Source: Arachis hypogaea
Taxonomy: Eukaryota; Streptophyta; Magnoliopsida; Fabales; Fabaceae
Assembly: GCF_003086295.3 (NCBI RefSeq)
Contig: NC_092051.1
Span: 13,942,810 to 14,006,809 of the forward strand
DNA length: 64,000 nt
Direction of reading: 5' to 3'
Shown: positions 25,287 to 36,317 of the stretch, one piece after another
How the letters are laid out: each line of letters begins with the position of its first letter
How positions within the stretch are numbered: position 1 is the stretch's first letter
Notes under the pieces: generated by a model
What the model was told of the DNA's origin: nothing
Seen by the model: the letters and a program-made list of their open reading frames with translations, nothing else
The model's database searches: none
Program-made: the position numbers and the translations under genes

Positions 25287-28200
25287 GAAGGGGGCAGGCA
25301 CGGACCCACCTTCATGAATAGGGGGGCACTTGCCCCCAGTGACATTTGATATTTTTAAACCCAAATATATATATATATATATATATAATATGCCCCCACT
25401 TTAAATTTTAAATGACCCCACTACAAATAAACTAAGCCCAATTATTAAAAGTCTAAGCCCATTTTATCTTTTTATGATTTTGACTATTAGTTAACCTAAT
25501 TAAATTTAGTCTTCTTCTGTTTTTAAATCCTAGCCGTCACTCATTTATTCTCTTAAACCCTTTTCTTAGTTTCATATTTTCAATCTTCTTTTTCTATTCC
25601 TTGTCTAGTGGTCATCTTCTCTTCATCAAAAGGTAAATTTTAAATTCTCTATTTTATTTTATATAGCTCTCTATGACTCTATGTATCTTTCAATTTCATT
25701 GTTTCTCTTTTTGATATTTTCAATTGCAAATTTTAATTCAAACAATTATAGTTTAAGTATTAATATATTTTTTATTCTTTTCATGAATTTATATATTTTA
25801 TTTTATTCTCAATTTAGTGATCCTTATTATTTATTTGTTTATCTTTCGTTCTATTCTATTATATGTAATTAGATTGCATATAAATTTTTAAAGTGAATTG
25901 ATCAATTTACTAATTTAGAATATATATTTTTATTTTTAGAAATAGTAATGGAGAAATATTTCAAAAGAAAGCTACCACTAGAATCTGAAGTCACTCCATT
26001 AGTCTCTTCTAATAAAAAGAAGTTCTTAGAATTCAATGTGGAAAGTCTAGTAGCTGATCCTGGACAACGACCCAAAATTTCAAATTATGATCCAAATGAC
26101 AGAGATGAAGTTAGACGAGCTTATTTGCAAAAAGTTCCTTGTCAACCAAGAGAACATGATTTTTCACAAACATATTTTGGAACTTCTCTCCGTAGATTTA
26201 ATGCTGATTGGTTTGATGAATTTGGCAATTGGTTGGAATATAGTATTTCAAAAGATGCTGTATTTTGTCTCTGTTGCTATCTTATGAAACCTGATGGTGC
26301 GAGTGGTGATGCTTTTGTAAAAGAGGACTTTTCAAATTGGAAAAAGAAGGAGCGATTACAAACACATGTTGGAAATCATGATAGTGCTCATAATCAAGCT
26401 CGAAGAAAATGCGAAGCACTCATGAAGCAAAAATAACATATTGAAGTTGTTTTTCAAAAGCATTCAGACCAAGCTAAAAGAGATTACCGAACTCACTTAA
26501 CAGCAACAATTGAGTGCATTAGGTTCTTATTGCAACAAGGATTGGCCTTTCGTGGTGATGATGAATCGCACAATTCAAATAATCAAGGTAATTTTTTGGA
26601 GCTTCTTGACTTTCTTGCTCAACATAATACAGAGATTGATCGTGTTTTCAAAAATGCTCGTGGAAACCTTAAGCTAGTAGCACCTAAAATTCAAAAAGAT
26701 ATTGTTAGAGCTGCTGCAAGTGAAACTACTAAAGTTATTATTGATGATCTTGGAGATGATTTATTTGCTGTTTTAGTTGATGAAGCTCGAGACATCTCTG
26801 TTAAAGAGCAAATGGCTGTTTGTTTGCGGTATGTGAACAAAGAAGGGATTGTAATGGAGCGATTTCTTGGCCTTGTCCATGTTTCTAGCACAAATGCGTT
26901 GTCGTTAAAAGTAGCTTTGGAATCTTTATTAACAAAGCATAATTTAAGTTTAGCAAGAATACGTGGACAAGGTTACGATGGAGCTACTAATATGCAGGAA
27001 GAATTTAATGGCTTAAAAAGTTTGATCTTGAAAGAAAATGCTTGTGCTTTTTATGTTCATTGTTTTGCTCACCAACTTCAATTAGCACTTGTGGTTGTTG
27101 CAAAGAAACAGGTCGAAATTGCACTACTTTTTAATTTGCTTGCTAGTTTGTGCAATATTGTTGGAGCTTCCTATAAACGTAAAGACATGCTTCGTGAAAG
27201 TCAAATGCAAAAGACAATTGTTGCATTACAAAATGGAGATGTTTCTAGTGGGCGTGGCTTAAATCAAGAAACAATATTGAAAAGGGCAGGTGATACTCGA
27301 TGGGGCTCACATTATGGTACAATACTTAGCTTGATTTCTATTTTTTCTTCCGTGGTAGAAGTTCTTGAAGTTATTGAGGAAGATGGAAATAATCCTGAAC
27401 AAAGAGCTGAAGCATGCCAATTATTGAATCATATTCAATCTTTTGAATTTGTATTCAATTTACATTTGATGAAAAGTATATTAGGAGTTACTAATGAGTT
27501 GTCTCAAGCTCTACAAAGAAGTGATCAAGACATTATAAATGCTATGACGTTGGTTAAAGTGTCCAAGCAACGATTGCAAAGTATAAGAGACGATGGTTGG
27601 TCCTCTTTGCTCAACGAAGTTTTACTATTTTGTGATAGTCACAATATTCTTGCTCCAAATATGAATGATATATTTGTAACACAAGGAAGATCAAGGCGCA
27701 AAATCCAAAAGGTCTCAAAGTTGCATCATTTTCAAGTTGAATTATTTTATCAAGTGATTGATAGATAACTTCAAGAGCTTAACAATCGTTTTACAGAGGT
27801 AAATACTGAGCTACTTCTTTGTATAGCTTGTTTGAATCCAAGTGACTCATTTTTTGCATTTGATAAGGAGAAGTTGCTTCGTTTAGCTGAATTTTATCCA
27901 CATGAATTCTCTTCTACTCAAATTTTGGCACTTGATAGTCAACTTGAGAATTTTATATTGGATATGCGTCTTGATGATCAATTCTCAAATATAAATGGAA
28001 TCAGTGGACTATCTCAAAAGTTAGTTGAGACAAAAAAGCATATTGTTTATCCATTGGTATTTCTTCTGTTGAAATTAGCTTTGATTCTACCTGTGGTAAC
28101 AGCATCAGTTGAGAGAACATTTTCTGCTATGAATATCATAAAGAGTCGACTTCGTAATCGAATGGGAGATGAGTGGTTGAATGATTGTTTGGTTACATAT

Positions 28201-28460
28201 ATAGAAAGAGAGACATTCAATCAAGTTGATAATGAAACAATTATTCAACATTTTCAAAATATGAAAACAAGAAGATAAATACCTTCAAGATTTGAAGAGA
28301 AGAAAGTTAGCAGCTAATGTAATTTTTGGTTTTTTTTTGTATTCGAATAATTAATGTGCACTTTTATATTTTTAAATTTAAATTAATATATATTTTGATA
28401 ATAATGTGTATTATTTTTGCCCCCCACCATAAATTTTTTGGGTCCGTCACTGGAAGGGGG
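25287..28460 (+). mobile_element. hAT element with near-complete transposase
   Basis: Element body 25295-28452 (3158 bp). Terminal inverted repeats are CAGGCACGGACCC and (reverse) CAGTGACGGACCC. The perfect 8-bp target duplication GAAGGGGG occurs at 25287-25294 and 28453-28460, and the left LTR shows the uninterrupted site. A second, G/C-rich subterminal inverted pair (GGGGGGCACTTGCCCCC; TGCCCCCCACC) lies near each end. A TA microsatellite is at 25364-25388. Confidence 0.95.
25948..28278 (+). pseudogene. hAT transposase (TTF zinc finger, DUF4371, dimerisation domain), two nonsense codons
   Basis: A single frame of 776 codons from MEKYFKRKLPLE, interrupted only by TAA at 26434-26436 (codon 163) and TAA at 27766-27768 (codon 607). 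Domains in order: TTF-type zinc finger (about residues 60-160, with FGTSLRRFNADWFDEFGNWL and VFCLCCYLM); the DUF4371/RNase H-like core (about 170-400, with RGQGYDGATNMQEEFNGL and CAFYVHCFAHQLQLAL); and the hAT C-terminal dimerisation domain (about 690-760, with VTASVERTFSAMNIIKSRLR). Both stops are one C-to-T change from CAA. The rest of the frame is undamaged, indicating recent inactivation. It belongs to the zinc finger MYM-type 1-like group common in plants. Confidence 0.92.
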
Positions 28461-28716
28461 TTGAATCTTAGCCCCTTTTTCGCTTAATAACACTTGCTGG
28501 CCTTTGAAATGACTTCTAGAGACTTTTTGCTTTTTGTCTCGTACCTAGCCACGATACTTTTTCTTTTTGTCTCGTAACCAGGCAAGAGATATTTTTCAGT
28601 TTTATCTCCTATGCAGCAGAAACAGAATTGAAGTAGAAGAGAGAGGGAGAGAATTACACCACGAAGTATCCTGGTTCAGCTGCCAAGTGCAATGCAGCCT
28701 ACATCCAGTCTCCATC

Positions 28717-29545
28717 ACAACAATCAGTGACGGATCCAGAAAATTTTGGTAGTGGGGGCAAAATTTATATAACATGATAATAATTTTTATAATAAAAATA
28801 ATAAGTTTATATAAAAAATTAAATATTAAATTATCTATTAACCACTATATATCTATGTATAAATACATGTATTGTTTAATTTATTTTTAATGTGTATTTT
28901 TTATTTTAATATATATTTTATATAGATAATTATTTTTTATGTACATATAGTATGATTATATTTTGTTATTGTAAAATATGATTAGCCTTCAAAATATCTA
29001 ATATACAAATTAAAACACTAAAATAGTAATTTAAATAATAATATATAATTTAAAATTATATTCTTTTAGGTTTTATATTTTTAAAAAATTAAGTAATTTT
29101 TTTCTTAACACTACCATCAAAATTTTTCTCTTTCCATATATATTACTAAACAATTATTTAAAAATTCACTTCCCAGCACAATTAGATGCCGACTCTTATT
29201 GATATTCATAGTTAAAAAAGTTCTTTCAATTAATATAGTTGTTATGCAAAAATTAAAGCTAATTTGAAAAGAAGATAAATAATATTCTTTTGAGTTGATT
29301 TTTAAAAAAGAACACTAATTTCGTTTAAATCTAAAAATTGATCATTCTAACGAATATTTAATATAAAATTTTTAAATTGACGATTAAGTATCAAAAGTTG
29401 AGTAAAAAATTATTGTGGGGTCAAATTTAATAATCTAATAGGGGCAAATAAATATTATTATTATATACTACTAAAAAAAATTCCAAATTGGAGTGGGGGT
29501 GCTTGCCCCCACACCACTACATTTGGATCCGTCCCTGACAACAAT
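28717..29545 (-). mobile_element. hAT deletion derivative in the same LTR
   Basis: Body 28725-29537 (813 bp). Ends CAGTGACGGATCC and (reverse) CAGGGACGGATCC; perfect 8-bp duplication ACAACAAT at 28717-28724 and 29538-29545. Subterminal GTGGGGGCAA/TTGCCCCCAC motifs resemble the 3.16 kb element. At about 29242-29115 on the minus strand is a decayed hAT dimerisation-domain remnant (an LKELF.L.ISI-type stretch matching VERTFSAMNI). It is an internally deleted relative of the transposase-bearing family. Confidence 0.9.
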
Positions 29546-31276
29546 AATGAAATTTCACTATAATCATCATGATTACATACACCAATTCTCCCTAGGAACT
29601 ATCCTTCCTATCCGGGACAAGTCCAGAATCTAAACCCCAATCCTGAACTTGACTTGGTCACAGCCAAGCTTTCAACTGCTAAGTGCTAACCCAACTTGCA
29701 AGGGAATTCTCACAGAATCATGAAACACAACACAGATGTACAAAGGACCTCTAAGGACATCTATGACTTTTTCTTTTAATTTTGTGTTCTCTGCATTTTT
29801 CCGCTCTATGACTTTTTCTTACAAACCTCACTGTTTGCCTTTTTTTCATGAGACTTAAGATAGACAAAATTAAACAGAAAAATACAACATGAAAAACATT
29901 GAAGGAGAAGAACTTCTGTTAGCTTAGGTAGCTATGAGAACTCTGTGCCTTACACTCTCACTCCTTTTCTCCTTGCTTCAAGCCCTGGCTGTTCTCCCTT
30001 ATTTATAGAAGGGGAAGCCTCCACGGTTGAAACTGTTGAACCAAGCTAAACTTCTTCTTCTTCAAATAAAACCGGTTCGGCCAGAGAGAGATCAGATGAG
30101 AGGAAACTGAATGTAAAACCCAACATGCAATTACCTCTGTGTCTTCCTTTTACACCAAACTTCATCAATCCGGGCTTTCCATCTTGACTTGCACTCCAAG
30201 AAGGATTCCTAGCTTTTGACGAGGTTTCGATGATGACAGCTCCATCTGCTCTAACTTCTGCCTCATCCTCCACATAGCTACAGTAGCTACCTCCTGTAGT
30301 GGTTGAACAAAAGCAGAGACGAGTCATGCCTCCAAGGATCCTTTTCCTCTGACCGAGGTAGATTTCTTCCATTTTTTGTTGTGGAAGGCTTGAGACTTCT
30401 TCACCACACCTTATTTTTAATGGCAAAGATTTCAGCCACACCATACTGTAGATTTTCTTTTTCTTACCGCCATCATCACAATGGCCTCTTCCTTGCAACT
30501 AGCTTCTCTGTGATTTTTACTGATAGCTTGCTTCATCCCCCCTTTCCTGTTAGACAAGATCGAAAGAGAGAGGAGAGAGAACAGAGAAAAACTTGCAATG
30601 TAATTAAAGAAGAAAATGAAAATGAGTTAGGTTTACATTACCCATGCCTAGCCTCTGCTTCCTTCTTCAGATTACTTGCTTCTACCATCTTCTTCTCTGA
30701 CAGTGAGGTGACCGAATGCAAAGAGAGAGAAGAGAGAGTAGAAAGAAGAAAAGCAATGGAAGTAATGTGTGATATAAATTATAATCAATTAAATCAATTA
30801 ATCCCACTTCCCATGCTTTTGCCTTGTAACGTGCATAACTCAATAAATGCCATCAAATCAGATTTTCTCTTTCCATTTACCAAGACATTTAAAGCTAATT
30901 TATAAAATTTGAATTCCAACCAAAGTGAGTTGGTATTCGTGGGAAGCATGCAGTATTTGTTTTCTTCCTTCTTTTAATTTGGACCATAATGTTGGTCTTT
31001 TAATCACAATGATTTTGGGCTGCTCCAAACTTTCTTGGCCCAATTCATGTTAATAAAATAATTCAGCGTCATATTATATAGCAAATTTGGACAAAGCTGA
31101 ATATTATCATTATATTGGGCTTTTTGTTGCTTAAACCCAATGATAAAAATTCTGCATACAAAAATAGAAATTATTAATCAATTAATTTGAAGCCGAAATC
31201 AAATTAATAATTTCTTAAATAATATTAATAATGTTTGATCATTATCATATTCATTTGAAATTTTTCAAACTCATCA

Positions 31277-32223
31277 ATCTCCCTCTTGATGACAAACATT
31301 ATTAAAGAGTATATGAAAATTCAAAAAATAATTAATTTTTTACTGTCCAAAAGACCAAAACTACATCATTTTTCTGCTAATGTGACACTAACAAGACATG
31401 CCGCACCACTGTAAATAACAAAATACATAGACAATTTCGTTTCGTTTCACACTATTCAGCGACAGAAGGACATACATGTCCACCATTTGCTATCTTGAAG
31501 GGCTTAATTGGCACTTTCTTTTCTTCAAAGTAGGTTAGTCCAAAATCAACATCTTTAAAAATCTAATTGTCACTTTACTCTAAATATAAATATTAACCAA
31601 ATTTCCTCCAATATAACAATGTTTTCTTCCTTATATATAATTTAATTTTTATGTATTAATAATAGAAAATATTTTTTACACATCTAATTGCATATTTTTA
31701 CATTATTAAAATAAGCAATTAATTGTTAAATTTATTATTTAAAATAATATTTAAACACATAAATTTAATTAAACGATCGTATAAATTTTTTTATAGTATG
31801 GTACATTAAAATTAAAGTTTTATATATAATCTAATTTTTTGGTTAATAATGCTACAAGGTCAATAAATATTTTTATTTTGAACTCGTATTTAGCTAACAT
31901 TAATTTGAATTCACATTTATAAAAATTTAAACACAAAATATATAGTTTGTATCGATATTTATTAGAATTTATAAACAATTTAATTAAGTTTTTTTGAAAA
32001 AAAAAGTTTAAAACATAAGGACGTATATTAAAAGCAGCTTATAAATAAGTTCTTTTGTATAGAAGTACTTGTTTTAAAGTTGTGTAATAAATAGAAATAA
32101 TAAAGTTTTTGAGAAAGAGAGAAGTCAAATTTTTTGACTTCTTTAAAAGCTCTTAAATAACTTTTCGAAAAGTTAAAAACATATTTAAAAAATTGTACTA
32201 AACACCATTAATATGATTTTTCA
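31277..32223. other. Intergenic DNA outside the copia element
   Basis: The first ~32 bases duplicate the internal polypurine-tract region of the copia element. The remainder is AT-rich with no supported gene or recognisable repeat. Confidence 0.5.
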
Positions 32224-32752
32224 TAGGAGTGAACGCGGATCGGATCAGATATGGCCAAAATCTCGATCCGATCCGCACTAAAATCATCAGGATCGGATCC
32301 AATATCCGCAGTTTTTAAGCTCGGATCCGATCCGATCTGTACATTTGCGGATCGGATCAGATATCGGATATATTCGCAAAATACAAAAATATTTTTAAAG
32401 CTTATTTTTATTAAAAAATATTAATAAAATTCCTTTTTTCTACTCTTTTAAATATATTTACTCTTAAAATAATATTAAACATACTTTTCTTAAATAATAA
32501 AACTAAAATAATACAACATATATGATAATTATTAGTTGAAATAAAACATAAGAAAAATATTTATTTATTTATTTTTGCATATCCGCGGATATGCGGATAC
32601 CTACATAAAATCCGCAATCCAATCCTATAAGTGTGCGGATTGGATCCGATCCGATCCGATAACTTTGCAAATTGGATCCATATTCACAATTTTTGAATCA
32701 AATTCAGATAAATACTATAGATATGCAGATTAAATCCGATCCATGAACACTT
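32224..32752. mobile_element. Foldback element rich in GGATCGGATC motifs
   Basis: The ends AGGAGTGAACGCGGATCGGAT and (reverse) AGAAGTGTTCATGGATCGGAT pair. Both arms contain many overlapping copies of GATCCGATCC/GGATCGGATC and ATCCGC/GCGGAT around an AT-rich centre (about 32390-32570). No coding frame. It fits a nonautonomous DNA transposon; the superfamily is unresolved. Confidence 0.6.
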
Positions 32753-32787
32753 CTAAATTTTTCTATAAATCAAAAATATTTTTTTTA

Positions 32788-32822
<35 letters not shown>

Positions 32823-32987
32823 TAATAAAATTTATTTATTAAAAATAATTTAATATTTATACTGATTAAATACGATACTAAAATTCCTAAAAACGGCTCA
32901 CCCTAGGATTTTCGATTTTTTGGTGCCTTATATATAATGTAATATTTAAAAAGTATTATTTAAATATTAATATTAATCACTAATATA

Positions 32988-33041
<54 letters not shown>

Positions 33042-34114
33042 AATTTATTTTTAATAATATTTATATTTTAATATATATTTTATACCGTAATTAAATTTAA
33101 TGATTAATTTTAGTATATATAATACTATCGATATAATATAATATCTGAATTATGTTAGTTTTAAAACGCGCTTAGGCAGCGGCATTATTGCCTAAGAAGA
33201 AGAGACGGCACTTTATTAATTCGTGAATCGTGATTATTGATACAGGCCACGTTGCATGATTACAACATGAAGATTTATTGTCGGTTAATTCGATTCGTTG
33301 TGATAGATTAAACCATACTATATACGAACACTGTTTGCGCCTCCTCTTAAATCCCAATCCCAAAAACACTATCAGCACACAGCGCTTGTGGAATGTTAAG
33401 CTCAAGCCAGCGATAATTGCCCACTACTATATAAAGTGTGAGGATTCGCGGGAGCATGATTGACGGAAAATATCTATGATATTGTGAAAAGAAAATTATT
33501 CAGATCATTTTATTTTTATATAATTCTATTCCCTGCTTTGTCATGTTAGAATGGTATCATCATCTGTGTTCCATTTGGTCAACTTGGTTGTCGCCTATGT
33601 GCCATAGAAATTCATATTAATAATTATGACAAAAGTCATCTTATACAGCCAACAATTTGTATTCGAAGGAAAATATAAAATGATAAAAGTAAGACTATCA
33701 ACTACGGTTCTACGAATGTATCTAAAATAGAATAAAAAAGTCATATTTTTTCAAATATTTTGATAAAAAAATTATATTATATAAAATAATTTTATTATTT
33801 ATCAAAGTAATATAAAATAAAATTTAATTAATTTATATTTTTATATTATAATTTAAAATAATATTTTAATATAAACTTTTAATATTATAAAAAATTTATT
33901 ACATAATAATTAATTTTAATGGATGAAAAATAAATTATATTTTATATATTTATATATTTATTTAAAATTAAAAAATTATATCTATCATTTAAAATATTAT
34001 ATATTAAAAGATAATTTTTTTGGAATAAAATAAAAAAAATTATTTAAAAAAATCATTTTGGGATTATATCCCAAATCTATTTTTTTTAGTAGGACCAAGT
34101 TCGCTATGATTCTT
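32753..34114. other. AT-rich region with microsatellites and a higher-complexity patch
   Basis: TA repeats at 32792-32820 and 32990-33037. A patch at about 33165-33470 is less AT-rich and stays open on both strands for 60-77 codons, but shows no recognisable domain. No gene is called. Confidence 0.45.
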
Positions 34115-35512
34115 AGGCTGCGTTTGGTTGATGTCTTGAAATAATAAAGACACAGACACAAATACACATGAGTACATAGACATAAAAGACACTCAATTTT
34201 TAATCTTGTTTGGTAACTTAGACACAAAAGAATATACAACTCAAAATTTTATTAAAATGTCAATTTTATCCCCATCATTCTTTTTTATCACTATTTTTGT
34301 CCAATCCCTTCAGAGTTATCATCAACATCAATACCACTATAATCTTCAACCAAATACAAAAACAACAATATGTCAATCTAAATTAAATTTAATAAAATCA
34401 ACAAAAATTTTAATTTGTTGCATATCTGGAAAATAAAATACACAGATAATTTTTTTTAATAAAAGAATAATAGAAGAGGAAAAGATCAGAGACGTTCTTT
34501 CTGAAAAGGATGAACGATGTTGGTAAAGAGAGGATGTGGAGGGAAGCGCCGTCGAAGCTTGAAGCCGCCGGCGAATCTGGATGACGATGGATCTAGACTC
34601 CCGTAGCCCGAACCCTTCGAGAGAGAAGGAGGAGCAGAAGCAGCGGTTCTTGATGGAGGAGCAATGGCAATCGACAACAAAAAAAAAAAAATAACGCAGA
34701 ACATTCATCTACATAATAAAATTAATTGCAAAACCAGAACATTCATCTACATAATCCCATAACAAAACAAGATTTACAATATATATTCTGAAAAAATTTA
34801 AAAATAAAAATAAAGAAGCACAAGAACAAATCTGTGTTAAAATATTATCTAAAAAAGAAAAAATCCTTGAGGTAAAGTTGAAATAGATAGAACAATGGGC
34901 ACCTGTAGCACCCACATTGACGGCGAGTCTGAAACGGTGAGGGAGGGGCGATGCGGTGAGACCCGTGACAAGGAGGGAAGGAGGCACGGCGAAATGCAGA
35001 AGCACAGAGGCAAGAGGCAGAAGAGAGACAACCAATGGTGAGAGGAGAGGTTGAGTCGGGCAGAGTTCCAAGTGAGGGATGCGGCTAGCAATGGCGGCAA
35101 GGAGATTGATGAAGGCCAGAGGCGAGACAGTGCTCTGACTTCTAAGAGAGAGAAGAAGAAGAAGAAAAAAAAAGAAGAAGAAAGAAAGAAGGAAGGAAGA
35201 AGATCTGGAAAGAAGAAGAAGGGGGTTGAGGCACTGACGGACGAGGAGAGAAGGGCCAAATGGTTTGGATAAATCTGGAATTTTCAAAATATATTAAGGA
35301 TAAATTTGTCCAAAATTTTAGTTTAATTTGTGTCTCAGGATGAAAATTCGTGTCTCATAATTTGGGAGAGACACAAAATACACGTATTTTATATACTCTT
35401 GTATGTAACTGTGTCTCTCTCTTTTTTGTGTCTCACAAAACAAACAATACACATGTACTCCCGTGTCCATGTCTTTGATAGACAAGAACACTAAACAAAC
35501 ACTAGCTTAGCA
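34115..35512. mobile_element. Foldback element with GC-richer interior
   Basis: Left arm CTGCGTTTGGTTGATGTCTTG...AAGACACAGACAC; right arm (reverse) CTAGTGTTTGTTTAGTGTTC...AAGACATGGACACGGG; both arms extend about 200 bases with repeated GAGACAC/GTGTCTC words. The interior (about 34490-35280) is markedly GC-richer, with AAGAAGAAG/AGAGAGA tracts, and could be acquired sequence. Its long open frames are low-complexity and I could not assign them. 51049-51417 looks like a related, shorter element. Confidence 0.55.
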
Positions 35513-36317
35513 AACCTCAAATCACAGTTGCTTTGTTTTTAATGTATTGGAGAACACTATTTTTGCTACATCATTGTTTTCTGCATGCATGTGCCACACA
35601 CAATTGACCATATACTAATTTTAACATAATTTCATATCATTTTTTTAAGAGTATGTATTTCCGTGTCATTGTCATTGTCGCCTGTAGTGTTATTGTCCAA
35701 TATTCAACTCTTCAACTTCTCTTTTTCACCCAAACCAAAGTAGATTTTTCAGGTTTAATCAAGGACGGTTCTATACACATTGTAGCGGGGAGAAGTATCT
35801 TCACTACAATTTGAAATTTTTTTTAGTAGTATGTGATAATAATATTTATTTGTCCCCATTAAATTATTGAATTTGACTCCACAATAATTTTGTATTTAAT
35901 TTTTGGTACTTAATAGTTAATTTAAAAATTTCATATTAGATATTTATATGAGAATGATCAATTCTTAATTTAAATGAGATTGATGTTCTTTCTTAAAAAT
36001 GAACTCAAAAGATATTATTTATTTATTTTTTTAAATTAGTTTTAATTTTTCCTGTAGCAACTACATTAATTGAAAGAATTTTTTTAACTATGAATATCAC
36101 TGAGAGTTAGCTTTTCATTGTATGAGAAGTGAATTTTTAAATAATTGTTTGGTGATATATATAAAAAGAGAGACATTTCAATTGCATTATTAAAAAAAAA
36201 AAGATTACTCAATTTTTTTAAAAAAATATGAAACCTAAAAAATAGAATTCTAAATTATATATTATTATGTAAATTACTATTTTAGTGTTGTAATTTATAA
36301 ATTATATATTTTGAAGG

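Larger units (their letters stand above)
16877..31276 (-). mobile_element. Maximus/SIRE-like Ty1-copia retrotransposon, nested-insertion host
   Basis: Two direct LTRs (16877-18716 and 25264-31276) flank a 6547-bp interior coding gag-pol on the minus strand. The primer binding site and polypurine tract are both recognisable. The order gag - protease - integrase - RT - RNase H is Ty1-copia. The long LTRs, AAAGGGGAGAT tract and extra frame after pol fit the Maximus/SIRE lineage. Two hAT elements interrupt the right (5') LTR. About 290 aligned LTR bases (17032 onward versus 29585 onward) differ at roughly 11 sites by eye, near 3-4 %, so insertion is fairly recent. I found no matching 5-bp target duplication (left flank TGGAC). 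Confidence 0.93.
25264..31276 (-). repeat. Right LTR (5' LTR) split by two hAT insertions
   Basis: Composed of 25264-25294, 28453-28724 and 29538-31276 once the hAT elements and their 8-bp duplications are removed, about 2.0 kb. It keeps the ~190-bp segment missing from the left LTR. Its outer flank (31277-31308) repeats the sequence found just inside the left LTR (ATCTCC.CTTTGATGACAAACATTATTAAAG), an unexpected copy of the polypurine-tract region. Confidence 0.88.

Noticed and set aside
30046..30905. 150- and 200-codon frames on opposite strands
   Set aside because: LTR sequence of the copia element; the same frames recur in the left LTR (17609-18269).
34709..35287. 192-codon minus-strand frame
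   Set aside because: Leu/Ser/Phe-rich translation of AAG/GAG-rich purine tracts within a foldback element; low complexity.
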